From: an uncultured Opitutales bacterium
GTDB taxonomy: Bacteria > Verrucomicrobiota > Verrucomicrobiia > Opitutales > Intestinicryptomonadaceae
Length of the DNA stretch: 64,000 nt
NCBI GenBank assembly: GCA_900548275.1
Contig: URJY01000001.1
Span: forward strand, 124,001-188,000
Reading direction: 5' to 3'
Position numbers and translations under genes: made by a program. The notes under the pieces are model-generated. The model did not search any database, was not told the DNA's origin, and worked only from the letters and a program-made list of their open reading frames with translations. Numbering within the stretch: position 1 is the stretch's first letter; each line of letters begins with the position of its first letter. Below are positions 41,169 through 50,725 of this stretch, in pieces.

Positions 41169-42674
41169 CTACCCGTCGATTTTTTCCGAGAGGTAGGCGA
41201 CGAGTTCGGCTTCGCTCATGCGCACCTGTTGGGTTGTGTCGCGGTCTCTGAGCGTTACAGTGCCGTCGCCTTCGATTGTCTGGAAGTCTACCGTGATACC
41301 GAAAGTCGTGCCGATTTCGTCCTGACGGCGGTAGCGGCGGCCGATTGCCCCCGACGCGTCGAAGAATATGTTCCAGCGGCGGCGGAGCTTTTTGTAGAGT
41401 GCTTCGGCGTGTGCGTAGAGTTCGGGCTTGTTCTTGACGAGCGGGAATACAGCCGCCTTAAACGGCGCGACGCGCGGGCTGAACTTGAGCAGAACACGCT
41501 TTTCGGGCTGACCCTTGTCGTTGGGAACTTCGTCCTCTTCATAGGCTGCCGTCATAACGGCAAGGAACGTGCGGTCGACGCCGAGCGACGGCTCGATTAC
41601 GTGCGGCAGATACTTTTCCTTGCGGGCTTCGTCGAAGTATTCGAGGTTTTTGCCTGATGCGTTCTGGTGCTGCGTGAGGTCGAAGTTTCCGCGAACCGCA
41701 ATGCCCTGCAATTCCTGCAGACCGTGCGGGAAGTGGAAAGTGATGTCGGTGCACGCCTTTGCGTAGTGCGCGAGCTTTTCCTGCGGGTGCACGTCTTCGG
41801 CGAGCGCGTCGGCGGGCAGACCGATGGAGACGAACCAAGCCTTGCACGCGTCAATCCACTGGCGGTGGAGCGTCTTCCAGTCGTCGTAGGGCGAGATGAA
41901 GTATTCGATTTCCATCTGCTCGAATTCCCTGCTGCGGAAGATGAAGTTGCGCGGCGTGATTTCGTTTCTGAACGCCTTGCCGATTTGCGCGATGCCGAAG
42001 GGGACTTTTACGCGGGTTGTGTCGCAGATGTTTTTGAAGTCGGCGAATATGCCCTGTGCCGTTTCGGGGCGCAGATAGGCTATTGCCGTTTCGTCGCGCA
42101 GTGCGCCGACGTAGGTTTGGAACATCAAATTGAAGTCGCGCGGCGGCGTGAGCGTGCCCGCCTTGCCCGTCGCGGGCGAGGGGATGAGTTCGTATTCGGA
42201 CGGCTTTGCGTCCATATAGTTCTTGAGGACAACCTCGCCGAGTTCGCCCTGTTTGGCGAGCTTGCGCTTGAGTTCCGCCGCCTTTTTGTCGGCTTCCTTC
42301 TGCATATTCTCGTCTTCGAGAACGCTGACGTAGCCGATTGTTTCGCCGTCGACCTTGACTTCGGCGAAGAAAATCTGGTCGGCGCGGAAACGCAGCTTCG
42401 ATTCCTTGCAGTCAACCATCGGGTCGGAGAAGCCCGCGACGTGTCCCGAGGCGCGCCAAACGTCGGGGTGCATAATGATGGACGCGTCCAAGCCGACGAT
42501 GTCGTCGCGTCCGTGGACGAAGTCGTTCCACCAAGCGCGTTTGATGTTGTTTTTTACTTCCACGCCCAGCGGGCCGTAGTCGAAAAATCCGTTAAAGCCC
42601 CCGTAGATTTCGGATGAGCGGTAGATGAACCCCCTGCGTTTGCAGAGACCTTCGATTGTTGCCATATCGACCAT
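41169..42674 (-). CDS. glyS: Glycyl-tRNA synthetase, single-chain alpha2 type
   Basis: The 501-residue class II synthetase starts LCKRRGFIYRSSEIYGGFNG and carries motif 1 near FFDYGPLG. Motif 2 is in FRNEITPRNFIFRSREFEQM, and motif 3 (GVDRTFLAVM) comes before the anticodon-binding domain with FKAAVFPLVKNKP. This is the eukaryote/archaea-like single-subunit GlyRS also found in many bacteria, not the alpha2beta2 GlyQ/GlyS pair. Met1 at 42674 or Met4 at 42665 could be the start. Confidence 0.95.
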   Translation of the reverse strand: MVDMATIEGLCKRRGFIYRSSEIYGGFNGFFDYGPLGVEVKNNIKRAWWNDFVHGRDDIVGLDASIIMHPDVWRASGHVAGFSDPMVDCKESKLRFRADQIFFAEVKVDGETIGYVSVLEDENMQKEADKKAAELKRKLAKQGELGEVVLKNYMDAKPSEYELIPSPATGKAGTLTPPRDFNLMFQTYVGALRDETAIAYLRPETAQGIFADFKNICDTTRVKVPFGIAQIGKAFRNEITPRNFIFRSREFEQMEIEYFISPYDDWKTLHRQWIDACKAWFVSIGLPADALAEDVHPQEKLAHYAKACTDITFHFPHGLQELQGIAVRGNFDLTQHQNASGKNLEYFDEARKEKYLPHVIEPSLGVDRTFLAVMTAAYEEDEVPNDKGQPEKRVLLKFSPRVAPFKAAVFPLVKNKPELYAHAEALYKKLRRRWNIFFDASGAIGRRYRRQDEIGTTFGITVDFQTIEGDGTVTLRDRDTTQQVRMSEAELVAYLSEKIDG

Positions 42675-42860
42675 TGTGTATCCTTGTATGTATTATTGAA
42701 AGTGTTTTGGCTGACTCGCAAATAGCCCGTCCGCCGAATTTGTCCGTAAGGTTATAAGAATGAATCAACCGATATTTAAGGCAAGTAAAATTTGAGGAGT
42801 GTGCCAATCGGACGTTTTTTTGTTGACGAACGGCGCACCCGCATTATCGTTCTTCGCTTT

Positions 42861-43934
42861 ATGAGGAAAACATTATTCATTATTTTAACCGCAATTTTAA
42901 CTCTGCCCGTTTTTGCGCAAAAGGACGAGCTCGGACGCGAACCGAAGGACGCTTTTGCAGGCTTCTACAAGGGCAAAATTACACTCGCCGACGGAAGCGA
43001 ATTGAAAAAGGGCTATCCCGTTTCGATGTATCCCGAAATCTACGCCGAAGTCTACAGAGGGCCTCAGGCGAAGTATCGCGTGAAGATTCTCACGGGCATT
43101 TTGTCCCGCGCGGAATCGGCTGCGACCGCCGACGACCTCACCGCGAAAGACGGCAAAATCGACTTCGATATAAAGGGTTACATGACCATCAAAGGTACGG
43201 TAACTCCGCAGGAATTGGTTGCGACGGGCAGATACGCGGGGCAGGACATCAAAATCGACCTCAAGCGTTTCGAGTTCAAGTCGCCGACTCTCGGTCAGAA
43301 AGCTCCCGCGGGCGCAATCGTGCTCTACGACGGCGGCAACCCCTCGGAAAACTGGGAAATGATTGCCGACCCCAAGATTCCCGTCAACTGGATTCTTAAG
43401 GACGGGGCGATGACCGTTAAGAGCGATGCAAAGCGTCCCGACGGCAAGCGTTTGTCGGCGAATATCCGCACTAAAAAAGCTTTCGGCAAGTGCAAACTGC
43501 ACGTGGAATTCAATATTCCCCCGATGTACGACCAGCTTTCGCAAAGCCGCGCAAATTCCGGCGTAATCTTCGGACCGTACGAAGTTCAGGTTCTCGACTC
43601 GTTCGGCGCGGAAGCGACTTGGGACCACTGCGGCGCGCTCTACCGTCAGACTCCCTCGCAGTACAACGCTTCGCTCGAACCCGGCGTATGGCAGACCTAC
43701 GACATCATCTACACTCCCGCCAAGTTCGACGGCGACAAGTGCGTTGAATATCCCAAGTTCACGGTTTACCACAACGGCAAGCGCGTTCAGCACGAAACTC
43801 CCGTTCCGTATTCCACGAGTATCGGGCCCAGGGCTGCGCTCAAATTCAAACACCCCAATACGCCCCTCCAGATACAGTTGCAGGATCACCTCAACCCCGT
43901 TTCGTACCGCAACATTTGGGTACAGGAACTGTAA
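42861..43934 (+). CDS. Secreted DUF1080 protein (3-keto-disaccharide hydrolase-like)
   Basis: From the ATG at 42861 the 357-residue protein has a signal peptide (MRKTLFIILTAILTLPVFAQ). An N-terminal beta region of about 130 residues follows, then a DUF1080/PF06439 concanavalin-like domain. Typical segments are IVLYDGGNPSENWE, LHVEFNIPP, RANSGVIFGPYEVQVLDSFG and LQDHLNPVSYRNIWVQ. Family members act on sugars outside the cytoplasm; such domains are abundant in Verrucomicrobia and Planctomycetes. It is divergent from glyS and followed by a terminator at 43961-43991. Confidence 0.82.
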   Translation: MRKTLFIILTAILTLPVFAQKDELGREPKDAFAGFYKGKITLADGSELKKGYPVSMYPEIYAEVYRGPQAKYRVKILTGILSRAESAATADDLTAKDGKIDFDIKGYMTIKGTVTPQELVATGRYAGQDIKIDLKRFEFKSPTLGQKAPAGAIVLYDGGNPSENWEMIADPKIPVNWILKDGAMTVKSDAKRPDGKRLSANIRTKKAFGKCKLHVEFNIPPMYDQLSQSRANSGVIFGPYEVQVLDSFGAEATWDHCGALYRQTPSQYNASLEPGVWQTYDIIYTPAKFDGDKCVEYPKFTVYHNGKRVQHETPVPYSTSIGPRAALKFKHPNTPLQIQLQDHLNPVSYRNIWVQEL

Positions 43935-43960
43935 TTCGGAATCGGTTCGATTTTTCTCGG

Positions 43961-43991
43961 ATGCGCGGCTTTGTGGTCGCGCATTTTTTTT
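43961..43991 (+). terminator. Terminator of the DUF1080 gene
   Basis: ATGCGCG (43961-43967) pairs with CGCGCAT (43978-43984), followed by eight T residues. Confidence 0.8.
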
Positions 43992-44092
43992 GAAAAAATC
44001 TTTAAATGTTGCGCGGAATTTCCGATAGCGTCATTTATACAATCAGTTTCGGCGGATGTCCGAAGCGGACGTTCGCAAAAAACGCAAAAATT

Positions 44093-44458
44093 ATGAAAAA
44101 AATATTGGCAACACTCGTTGCCGCCTCCGCTCTCATTCTCTGCGGTTGCGGCGCAAACGTAAACGAAAACAAGACTCCCGAACAAGCCAAGACCGAAGCG
44201 GCTTCGATGGATGCAGCTTCGCTTCAAAAGCAGGTCGATGCGCTCAAGGCGTTTATCGCCGAAAAGAACGCCGAGGCAAAGGCTCTCGCCGAGAAGCTTT
44301 CGAAAATTCCGCTCGGCGAGCAGTTGGGCAACGATGCAAAAGCCCTTCGCGAAGAGGCTGCGAAAATCGCCGAATCGGTGAAGAAAATCCAAGCCCAGCT
44401 CGGCGTATACGTCGAAGAACTGAAGGCAAAGGCGACGGCAGCCGCGCAGTCGAAATAG
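44093..44458 (+). CDS. Small coiled-coil lipoprotein
   Basis: The ATG at 44093 gives a lipoprotein signal with lipobox LILCGC and a 121-residue precursor. The mature part is Ala/Lys/Glu-rich and predicted helical (LQKQVDALKAFIAEKNAEAK), much like small Lpp-type or spacer proteins of the envelope. No named family is recognised. It stands alone between two terminators. Confidence 0.65.
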   Translation: MKKILATLVAASALILCGCGANVNENKTPEQAKTEAASMDAASLQKQVDALKAFIAEKNAEAKALAEKLSKIPLGEQLGNDAKALREEAAKIAESVKKIQAQLGVYVEELKAKATAAAQSK

Positions 44459-44484
44459 TTTCCATTCCCCGATAAACAAAAGCC

Positions 44485-44516
44485 CCGCAGTCCGAATCGG
44501 ACGCGGGGTTTTTTCG
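44485..44516 (+). terminator. Terminator of the small lipoprotein gene
   Basis: CCCCGC (44485-44490) and GCGGGG (44505-44510) enclose an inner TCCG/CGGA stem and are followed by six T residues. Confidence 0.82.
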
Positions 44517-44540
44517 TCGCGGAATTTTCCGATTCGACGG

Positions 44541-45335
44541 CTATTTATTGGCTGATTGCAGCTTTTTCTGCGCCTCAATTTTCAGGATTTCCTCGGGCGT
44601 GAGAATCAGGTAGAGCTTGGACTTCGCGGTTTCGATAACGTAGTCGGACTTCGCTTTGATTCCGTATTGCGCGCGGAGTTTCCCTTCGGCTTCGGAAAGA
44701 GCCTTTTCGCCCGCGCCGAGTTTTGTCGTGATTTCCATCTGCTTTGCGGGGTCGGTCGTCTGGGCGAGCTGCTTGCGCAGGTTTTCCACTTCGTTGCGCC
44801 GCGCGATTACAAAGCCTATCATACGCTGCAGAACTTCGTTTTCGCGCACGCCTTTAACGGTGCTTTTTGTGTAGAGCGTTCTGCCGCCGCGCTTGAAGAT
44901 TTTCATCGGGTCGAGCGCGCTGCCGTCGGCGTCTTTGAGCGACGAGAGTTCGTCGTTTGTAAGCGGCACGCAGATATTCGATTCGAGGAACACGATTCTG
45001 TATTTGCGGCTTGCCGCGAAGTTGTATGCCTTTTGCATTGCGGAGTCGTTTGTGCCGAAATTTTTTTCGAGAATTTCGAGCTTTTTCCGGAGGTCGGCTT
45101 TTTTAGCGGCGTCGGATTCGGCGGCGAGCTGTTTTTTGAAAAATTCCACCGCCTGCGAGTCGCGCTGCATAATGTTGAGGTTGCGCTGGAAGTTCGCGTT
45201 TTCCTCGGGGGTTTTAAGTTCGCAGACGAACATATAGGTTGTGTCGCCGACTTTTGCGGTATCGCCGATTTTCTCCTGTGCGGTCGCGCCGAATGCCGCC
45301 GCGCAAACGAGTGCCGATGTTATAAATTTTTTCAT
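44541..45335 (-). CDS. Secreted helical protein of unknown function
   Basis: The 264-residue protein has a signal peptide (MKKFITSALVCAAAFGATAQ) and a mature part rich in charged helices, for example EVENLRKQLAQTTDPAKQME. No known domain is seen. The next gene upstream ends 3 bases before it, so the two form an operon of exported proteins of unknown role. Confidence 0.6.
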   Translation of the reverse strand: MKKFITSALVCAAAFGATAQEKIGDTAKVGDTTYMFVCELKTPEENANFQRNLNIMQRDSQAVEFFKKQLAAESDAAKKADLRKKLEILEKNFGTNDSAMQKAYNFAASRKYRIVFLESNICVPLTNDELSSLKDADGSALDPMKIFKRGGRTLYTKSTVKGVRENEVLQRMIGFVIARRNEVENLRKQLAQTTDPAKQMEITTKLGAGEKALSEAEGKLRAQYGIKAKSDYVIETAKSKLYLILTPEEILKIEAQKKLQSANK

Positions 45336-45338
45336 ACC

Positions 45339-45992
45339 CTATTTTTCCTTTTTCTCGACAATGTATGTTTTTCTGGCGATGGTTTCAACTTCTTTTGTCT
45401 GGTAATTTGTCACCGTTTTCGAGCCGTCGTGCTGTACGCTGATTTTCTGGAGCTTCGACTTGGGCTTGCCCGTGAAGTGGCTTTGCATTGCGTCGAAAAG
45501 CTCGTTGAGTTCGTCGATGTCCTCCACGACAAACTCGAGCGTGCGCGCGTGCGTGGTCGTAGGATAGTTCTTGCGGATGTCGCGCAGGGTGTTTGCCGAA
45601 GACGTTTTTTCGGCGGCGTTGCCTATCATCTTTTTGACGGATTCGGGCGGGTTGGCGTAGGGCTTCAGACCCGCGGGCAGGGCGTCGGCGGCGCGGCCTG
45701 CCATTTCGTCCGCGCCGATTATCCGCGCGTTGTAGATGCGCACCTGAAGCGGCGACTGGTCGAGCTCGATGCAGATTTCCGTAACGAGCACGGGGCTTGC
45801 ATCCACGAAAAAGGACTGTTTCGAAATCGACACAATCTTGTTCGCCGCCCCGTAGTACGCCGTTCCGTTGGGGAACTGGATTCCGAATCGGTTGGGGTTG
45901 CGGATGGTGGTGTCGTCGATTTTCAGCGCAAACGACGTTTGAAACGACAGCGCAAACGCGCAAAACGCCGCGGTAAATTTAAAAATCTTCAT
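45339..45992 (-). CDS. Secreted protein of unknown function, operon partner of the 44541 gene
   Basis: The ATG at 45992 gives a signal peptide (MKIFKFTAAFCAFALSFQTS) and a 217-residue precursor. The mature part mixes beta-like and helical segments (VEDIDELNELFDAMQSHF). An open frame continues far upstream of 45992 on this strand, but that part is antisense to the ABC transporter gene and is not coding. The gene is divergent from the transporter, 61 bases away. No family recognised. Confidence 0.6.
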   Translation of the reverse strand: MKIFKFTAAFCAFALSFQTSFALKIDDTTIRNPNRFGIQFPNGTAYYGAANKIVSISKQSFFVDASPVLVTEICIELDQSPLQVRIYNARIIGADEMAGRAADALPAGLKPYANPPESVKKMIGNAAEKTSSANTLRDIRKNYPTTTHARTLEFVVEDIDELNELFDAMQSHFTGKPKSKLQKISVQHDGSKTVTNYQTKEVETIARKTYIVEKKEK

Positions 45993-46053
45993 AGTTGCAA
46001 TTATTGTATGAAATATAAATAATCTCAACTGAATTTTTCGGAGTTTTACCAAG

Positions 46054-47727
46054 ATGATAGGATGCAGAAACCTCACAGTGCGCGTGCCGAATTCCGACAC
46101 GCCCATTCTCGACAACGCCGAGGCAGTCTTCGAGCCGCACGCAATGAACGCGGTCATAGGTCCGTCGGGTTGCGGCAAGACGACTCTCGTCAAGGCTATG
46201 CTCCGAATTTTCCCCTCTTCGGGCGACGTATATTTCGGCGGTAAAATCGATTCGGGCGAAGAGCTTGTCGGGCGCGTCGGCTTTGCGCCGCAGTTTACCT
46301 GCGTGCACCCTATGCTCACCGTCCGAGAGGCACTCGAAAGCGCGTTCGACATCGCGGTTGCCGATTCGGCGGACAGGGCGGGGCGCATCGACGAAATTCT
46401 GAAAATAGTCGGGCTTGCCGAACACGCCGACACGCTTGTAGGCTCGCTCTCGGGCGGGCAGCTTCGGCGCATGGGGCTTGCCGTCGAGCTTGCAAACGAC
46501 CCCGCCACGATGGTCTGCGACGAAGTAACCTCTGGGCTCGACCCGCTTTCCGAAAATTCGATTCTCGACCTCCTGCAAAGCCTTTCGCGCGAACGCCGCA
46601 AGACTTTCATTTGCATAATCCACAATCTTGCAAAGCTCGACTATTTCGAAAGGGTGACCGTTGTATTCGGCGGCGGAGTGGTCTTTCAGGGCACTCCCGA
46701 CGAACTGAAAAAGTATTTCGAAATAGACACGCCGCTTTCGCTCTACGACAGGCTCAACGACTTCGACGCAGCCCACTGGCGCGGGAAATGGAACGCCGCA
46801 AAAAAGCCGTTTCCCGAAACGGATTCGCCCGAAGAGGGCGGGGCGGACGCCGACGTTCCGTGCAGACGCCCGAGCTTTTCGGCGCAGCTTTTTGCGCTTT
46901 TGCTCCGCCGATGGAAATTGTTTTTCCGCGATAGTACATATCTGCTGTTGACACTCGGTATCACTTTCGGATTCCCGCTTGTGGTCGTGGTTTTTTCGAT
47001 AGGCGGGCTTCCGCAAATCGAGAGCCTCGCGCTCGACCGCAGCCTCGGCGCGCTCGACGAACTGCGCGAGAGCCTGAAATTCCAGATAGGCGCGGCGAAC
47101 ACTTCCGCGATTGTAACGGGGCTTATACTCTTCCAAGTAGTGCTGCTTTCGCTGATAGGCGCGAACAATTCGGCGCGCGAAATCGCGGGCGAGCGCAACC
47201 TCTACGAAAAGGAGCGTCTGATAGGCTTGCGCCCGTCGGCGTACGCGCTTTCGAAAGTGCTGTTCACGTCGGCGTTGGCGGTCTTTCAGGGCGTGTGGAT
47301 GTGCGGGTTTGTCAAATACGTCTGCGGCTTCCCCGGTTCGTTTGCTGTGCAGGCGGCGGAGCTTTCGCTCGTGTGCGTCGCGATGACGGCAATTTGCCTT
47401 GCGTTCAGCTCGATTTTTTCATCCTCCGACAAGGCGAATTTGGTGTCGATATATTTGGTGGGCTTCCAACTGCCGCTTTCGGGCGTGGTGCTTGCGCTGC
47501 CCGAGGCGTTGAAGTGGGTCTGCCGCCCGTTCATCGGAACGTACTGGGGATGGGCGGGGTACATGTCGTCGATGAAGCACACGCGCATTTACGACGCATT
47601 CATCCAGACAAAGCCCGACTGGGAGTTCGTCCCCAGCCCGTCGCTTGCGGCGTCGGTTCTTCTGCTGCATTTTGCGGCGGCGGTGGCGGTCGTATTCTGG
47701 GGCTGTAAAACGAGGAAATGGAACTGA
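46054..47727 (+). CDS. ABCG-like half transporter (ATPase fused to permease)
   Basis: The 557-residue protein has an N-terminal ABC ATPase: Walker A GPSGCGKTT, Q-loop FAPQFT, signature LSGGQLRRMG, Walker B TMVCDEVTSGLDP, and the H-loop IIHN. A C-terminal ABC-2 type membrane domain follows with about six hydrophobic segments from residue ~300. The ATPase-then-permease order is that of the ABCG/White group, which exports lipids or hydrophobic compounds in eukaryotes. The bacterial substrate is unknown. It would work as a homodimer. Confidence 0.85.
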   Translation: MIGCRNLTVRVPNSDTPILDNAEAVFEPHAMNAVIGPSGCGKTTLVKAMLRIFPSSGDVYFGGKIDSGEELVGRVGFAPQFTCVHPMLTVREALESAFDIAVADSADRAGRIDEILKIVGLAEHADTLVGSLSGGQLRRMGLAVELANDPATMVCDEVTSGLDPLSENSILDLLQSLSRERRKTFICIIHNLAKLDYFERVTVVFGGGVVFQGTPDELKKYFEIDTPLSLYDRLNDFDAAHWRGKWNAAKKPFPETDSPEEGGADADVPCRRPSFSAQLFALLLRRWKLFFRDSTYLLLTLGITFGFPLVVVVFSIGGLPQIESLALDRSLGALDELRESLKFQIGAANTSAIVTGLILFQVVLLSLIGANNSAREIAGERNLYEKERLIGLRPSAYALSKVLFTSALAVFQGVWMCGFVKYVCGFPGSFAVQAAELSLVCVAMTAICLAFSSIFSSSDKANLVSIYLVGFQLPLSGVVLALPEALKWVCRPFIGTYWGWAGYMSSMKHTRIYDAFIQTKPDWEFVPSPSLAASVLLLHFAAAVAVVFWGCKTRKWN

Positions 47728-47824
47728 TGTTAATGCTTGAAATCCGCGCCGGTTTTGCGATAACGGATTGCGTTGAAAATCCGTATGCGCCGCACGCGTA
47801 CGCCAAAGGAGAATTTTCGGGAAT

Positions 47825-48199
47825 ATGAAATCAAAAACCACGCCCATCATCGCCGCGATAACGATACCGCTTTTGTCGGTCGTTGCGGCTCTGGCTTTGC
47901 TGTACTTCAAGAAAAGCTCGGCGGACACGCGTTCGGCGTTTCCGTATGCCGACTATATGTCGTCGCCCAAGAGCCTTGCGGGCAACAGATACAGCCTCGA
48001 CGCCGAGCTTGAAATGCAGCTTGCGGCGATTCCCGAAAAGGGCAGGGTTGTATCGGTTAGGGATTCGCGCGGCGCAAAGTTCGCCGTGCTCATTCCCGAT
48101 TCGCTGCGGGTCAACGCCCAGACAAAACAACGCTACGATATGGACGTTGTCGTGGGCAGGGACGGCGCGATAACGGTCAAGTCGATGAAGAAATACTAA
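47825..48199 (+). CDS. Small single-pass membrane protein of unknown function
   Basis: The 124-residue protein has one N-terminal membrane segment (PIIAAITIPLLSVVAALALLYF) and a C-terminal soluble domain with short beta-like strands (FAVLIPDSLRVNAQTKQRYD). It is the first of four closely spaced genes (47825-52281), of which all four are exported or membrane proteins without recognised domains. Confidence 0.6.
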   Translation: MKSKTTPIIAAITIPLLSVVAALALLYFKKSSADTRSAFPYADYMSSPKSLAGNRYSLDAELEMQLAAIPEKGRVVSVRDSRGAKFAVLIPDSLRVNAQTKQRYDMDVVVGRDGAITVKSMKKY

Positions 48200-48209
48200 G
48201 GATACGCTT

Positions 48210-50132
48210 ATGAAAAATGCAGTTTGTTTGGCGGTTTGCCTCTCGGCGGGCACTTTGGCTTTTTCGCAGTCGGCGCAGTGGTTCGGGCAGGGCGGCTCGG
48301 CGTCGGGTTCTGCGGGCGGAAATTCGGGCGGCGCGGCAGCCGCGGGACATCCGCAATCGACATCCGCAAGCGTCAACGCCCCCTCGGGCGGATTTTTCGA
48401 AAGCGCGACTTCCGAGCGGATGGCGGACAGAATTTTCGACACCAACAAAGATTCGCTCGATTTCGAAAACGGCACGCTCAACTGGAAGGGCAAGACTTTC
48501 AACGTGGGCAATTCGCGGCTCGTTCGGGCGCGTTTCGAACGCTACCTTTCGATGCCCGCAACCGACCAGAATTTCGACAAATACAAGTCGATTATCGACG
48601 ACATCTCAGCGAGCCTTTCCGCCGAAAACGACAGGCTGCCTGATGCCGCGCTTCGCGCCACTTGGGACAAGCTGTTCGACGCCGCGCAATACGATGTCGA
48701 CGGCGGCTCTTCGATAACGATAGCCAATTTGGTCTACCAGTCGTGGCGCATGCGCAACGAGTTCAAAACGGCGAAACGGGAGGAGGCGGAACAGGAAACT
48801 GCGCAGAAACAGGCAAAGTTCGAAGCCCGCGAAATGGCGAGCTTTCTCGAATACGCCAACGACAAACTGAAACAGGCAAATCCCTCCGCCCGCAATAAAA
48901 ACGCAATCGTACGCACGCAGGGCGTTTCGGATCTCTCCTACCGCACGCAGGACTTGACCGCCGAAACCGCAAAGCTCGCCGCAAAACAGGCGGCGACTTC
49001 TGCCGTCGCAACGACTACCGTCCTCCAATTCCAGTCGCAAATTGCCTCGTTCCTGTTCGAGCGCAAATTCCAGCAGGCGCAGATTGCCTCGATGTTCTAC
49101 CGCCACATCTACCGTGGCAGCCAGCAGAATCTGCAGGTCGGGCTTGAGCAAATCCAGACTCTTATGCCTCTGTCGAGCTTCACGCCCGTGGTCGGCACGT
49201 TCGAAAACATCGCAACCGAAGCCCGCAAGGATGTCGCCGACGGGATGAGGAGCGTCGAAACGCTCTACAACGCGGGCGAACGCTACGGCGCGCTCGAACG
49301 CCTTATGGAAACTTTCGCGCTCGGAGAATTCGACCCGCAGCTTGCGGTCTTCCCCTACGAAAAGCGCAAAATGCTCCACAAAATCTACCGCGACATTTCG
49401 GCGCTCAAAAGCCTTGCCGACTCGCGCGACTGGGGCGCGATGGAGAGGATTCTCGAAGAGTTTCGGACAATCGCCCCCGACTTCCCCGCGAAAGAGGCTC
49501 TCGCGAAAATCCGCGCCGCCGAGCGCGTCTCCGATATGCACGTGATGGCGGCAAAACAGGCGGCGGCTCTCGGCAAGGTCGAAGAGGTGAAGAAATCGCT
49601 GACCGCCGCAATGGAGGCTTGGCCTTTAAATCCCGCAATACAGACTTTCAATTCGGAACTCCTCGGAATGGCGACGGGTGCGGCGCAGTACGTTTCGAAA
49701 TTCGACGGTTTCCTCGCCCGCAAGAACTACCGCGAAATCGCCGCCGAAGCCGCCGAATACGCGCTCGCTTTCCGCAAGGACGCAGCGCGCGCCGAACAGC
49801 TCAAGAAGATAGTCGTGCGCGTCTCGCAGATTGATATGCTAATCGCCCAAGCCGAAGAGTTCGAGAAGCAGAACAACAAATATTTTGCGTGGGACATCCT
49901 CGAGCAGGCGCGCGCAATCGACGGCGACGACCCCAAGCTTGCGCTCGCCCTCGCGCGTCTCGCGCCCGAAGTTTCCGACTATGTGAAACTGCTTTCGCAA
50001 GCCTCTGCCGCCGAAAAAATCGAAAACTACGCCGTAGCCCTCAACTGCTACTTGGCAGCGCAGGAAATTTTCCCCGCATCGCGTCCGTGCCGAATCGGAA
50101 TCGAGCGCGTCGCTCCGCTTTACACTAAATAG
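48210..50132 (+). CDS. Large secreted alpha-helical protein of unknown function
   Basis: The 640-residue protein has a signal peptide (MKNAVCLAVCLSAGTLAFSQ) and a Gly/Ser/Ala-rich low-complexity stretch (residues ~28-60). A long alpha-helical region with TPR-like helix pairs follows toward the C terminus (for example LGKVEEVKKSLTAAMEAWPL and IENYAVALNCYLAAQEIFPA). A scaffold or assembly role is plausible. It follows the 47825 gene by 10 bases and precedes the next by 8. Confidence 0.6.
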   Translation: MKNAVCLAVCLSAGTLAFSQSAQWFGQGGSASGSAGGNSGGAAAAGHPQSTSASVNAPSGGFFESATSERMADRIFDTNKDSLDFENGTLNWKGKTFNVGNSRLVRARFERYLSMPATDQNFDKYKSIIDDISASLSAENDRLPDAALRATWDKLFDAAQYDVDGGSSITIANLVYQSWRMRNEFKTAKREEAEQETAQKQAKFEAREMASFLEYANDKLKQANPSARNKNAIVRTQGVSDLSYRTQDLTAETAKLAAKQAATSAVATTTVLQFQSQIASFLFERKFQQAQIASMFYRHIYRGSQQNLQVGLEQIQTLMPLSSFTPVVGTFENIATEARKDVADGMRSVETLYNAGERYGALERLMETFALGEFDPQLAVFPYEKRKMLHKIYRDISALKSLADSRDWGAMERILEEFRTIAPDFPAKEALAKIRAAERVSDMHVMAAKQAAALGKVEEVKKSLTAAMEAWPLNPAIQTFNSELLGMATGAAQYVSKFDGFLARKNYREIAAEAAEYALAFRKDAARAEQLKKIVVRVSQIDMLIAQAEEFEKQNNKYFAWDILEQARAIDGDDPKLALALARLAPEVSDYVKLLSQASAAEKIENYAVALNCYLAAQEIFPASRPCRIGIERVAPLYTK

Positions 50133-50140
50133 GTTTTGCG

Positions 50141-50725
50141 ATGGGAAAATTTTTCAAAGGCGTTTTCTTCGGCGCGTGTTCGCTCGCCGTTTCCGCCTGC
50201 CTTTTCTCGCTTTTCGGCGCGATTGCTGCGTTCGTGTGCCTCGCGCTTTCCGCGGAAAATCCGAAACAGCCCGACTATACCGACGCCTCGCTTGCGCGGT
50301 TTTTGGATTCGCCCGAAAAGTCGGCTTCGTTCACGGCGGAGGAACTTTCGGCGGGGCTTTTCGGAATCGTGTTGGAGGCTGCCAAAGAACAGGCGAGTGC
50401 GCAAAAACGCGGTGTAGCCGCGCCCGAAGCCCCCGCAGTGTTGCTCGACGGCGCGAAAATCGAGGTCTGCGTGCCGTTCGCCGCCGTCGTTATGTCGCGC
50501 CACATAGTGCTCGGCGCATACGTCGGGCTTGAGTTCGACGGCTCGGGGTGTTCCGTGGTCTCGGGCAGAATCGGCAACGCCCGCCTGCCGCGCCCGCTCG
50601 CCGTGCGCTTGGGTCGGACTCTCTTGGGCTTTTATTCGCATCTCAAACCCGCCGAAAAATATATCGCGGCGTTCGATAAAATGAAAATCGTATCAGACTC
50701 GGGAAAGGCGGTTCTGACAAAATGA
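50141..50725 (+). CDS. Membrane protein of unknown function
   Basis: The 194-residue protein has one strong hydrophobic segment near the N terminus (FGACSLAVSACLFSLFGAIA), then a soluble part with VCVPFAAVVMSRHIVLGAYV and LRVPRPLAVRL-like beta segments. It overlaps the next gene by four bases (ATGA). No family recognised. Confidence 0.6.
   Translation: MGKFFKGVFFGACSLAVSACLFSLFGAIAAFVCLALSAENPKQPDYTDASLARFLDSPEKSASFTAEELSAGLFGIVLEAAKEQASAQKRGVAAPEAPAVLLDGAKIEVCVPFAAVVMSRHIVLGAYVGLEFDGSGCSVVSGRIGNARLPRPLAVRLGRTLLGFYSHLKPAEKYIAAFDKMKIVSDSGKAVLTK

Noticed and set aside
45993..46625. N-terminal extension of the 45339 gene up to 46625
   Set aside because: The extension is antisense to the ABC transporter ATPase; a good signal peptide starts at 45992.
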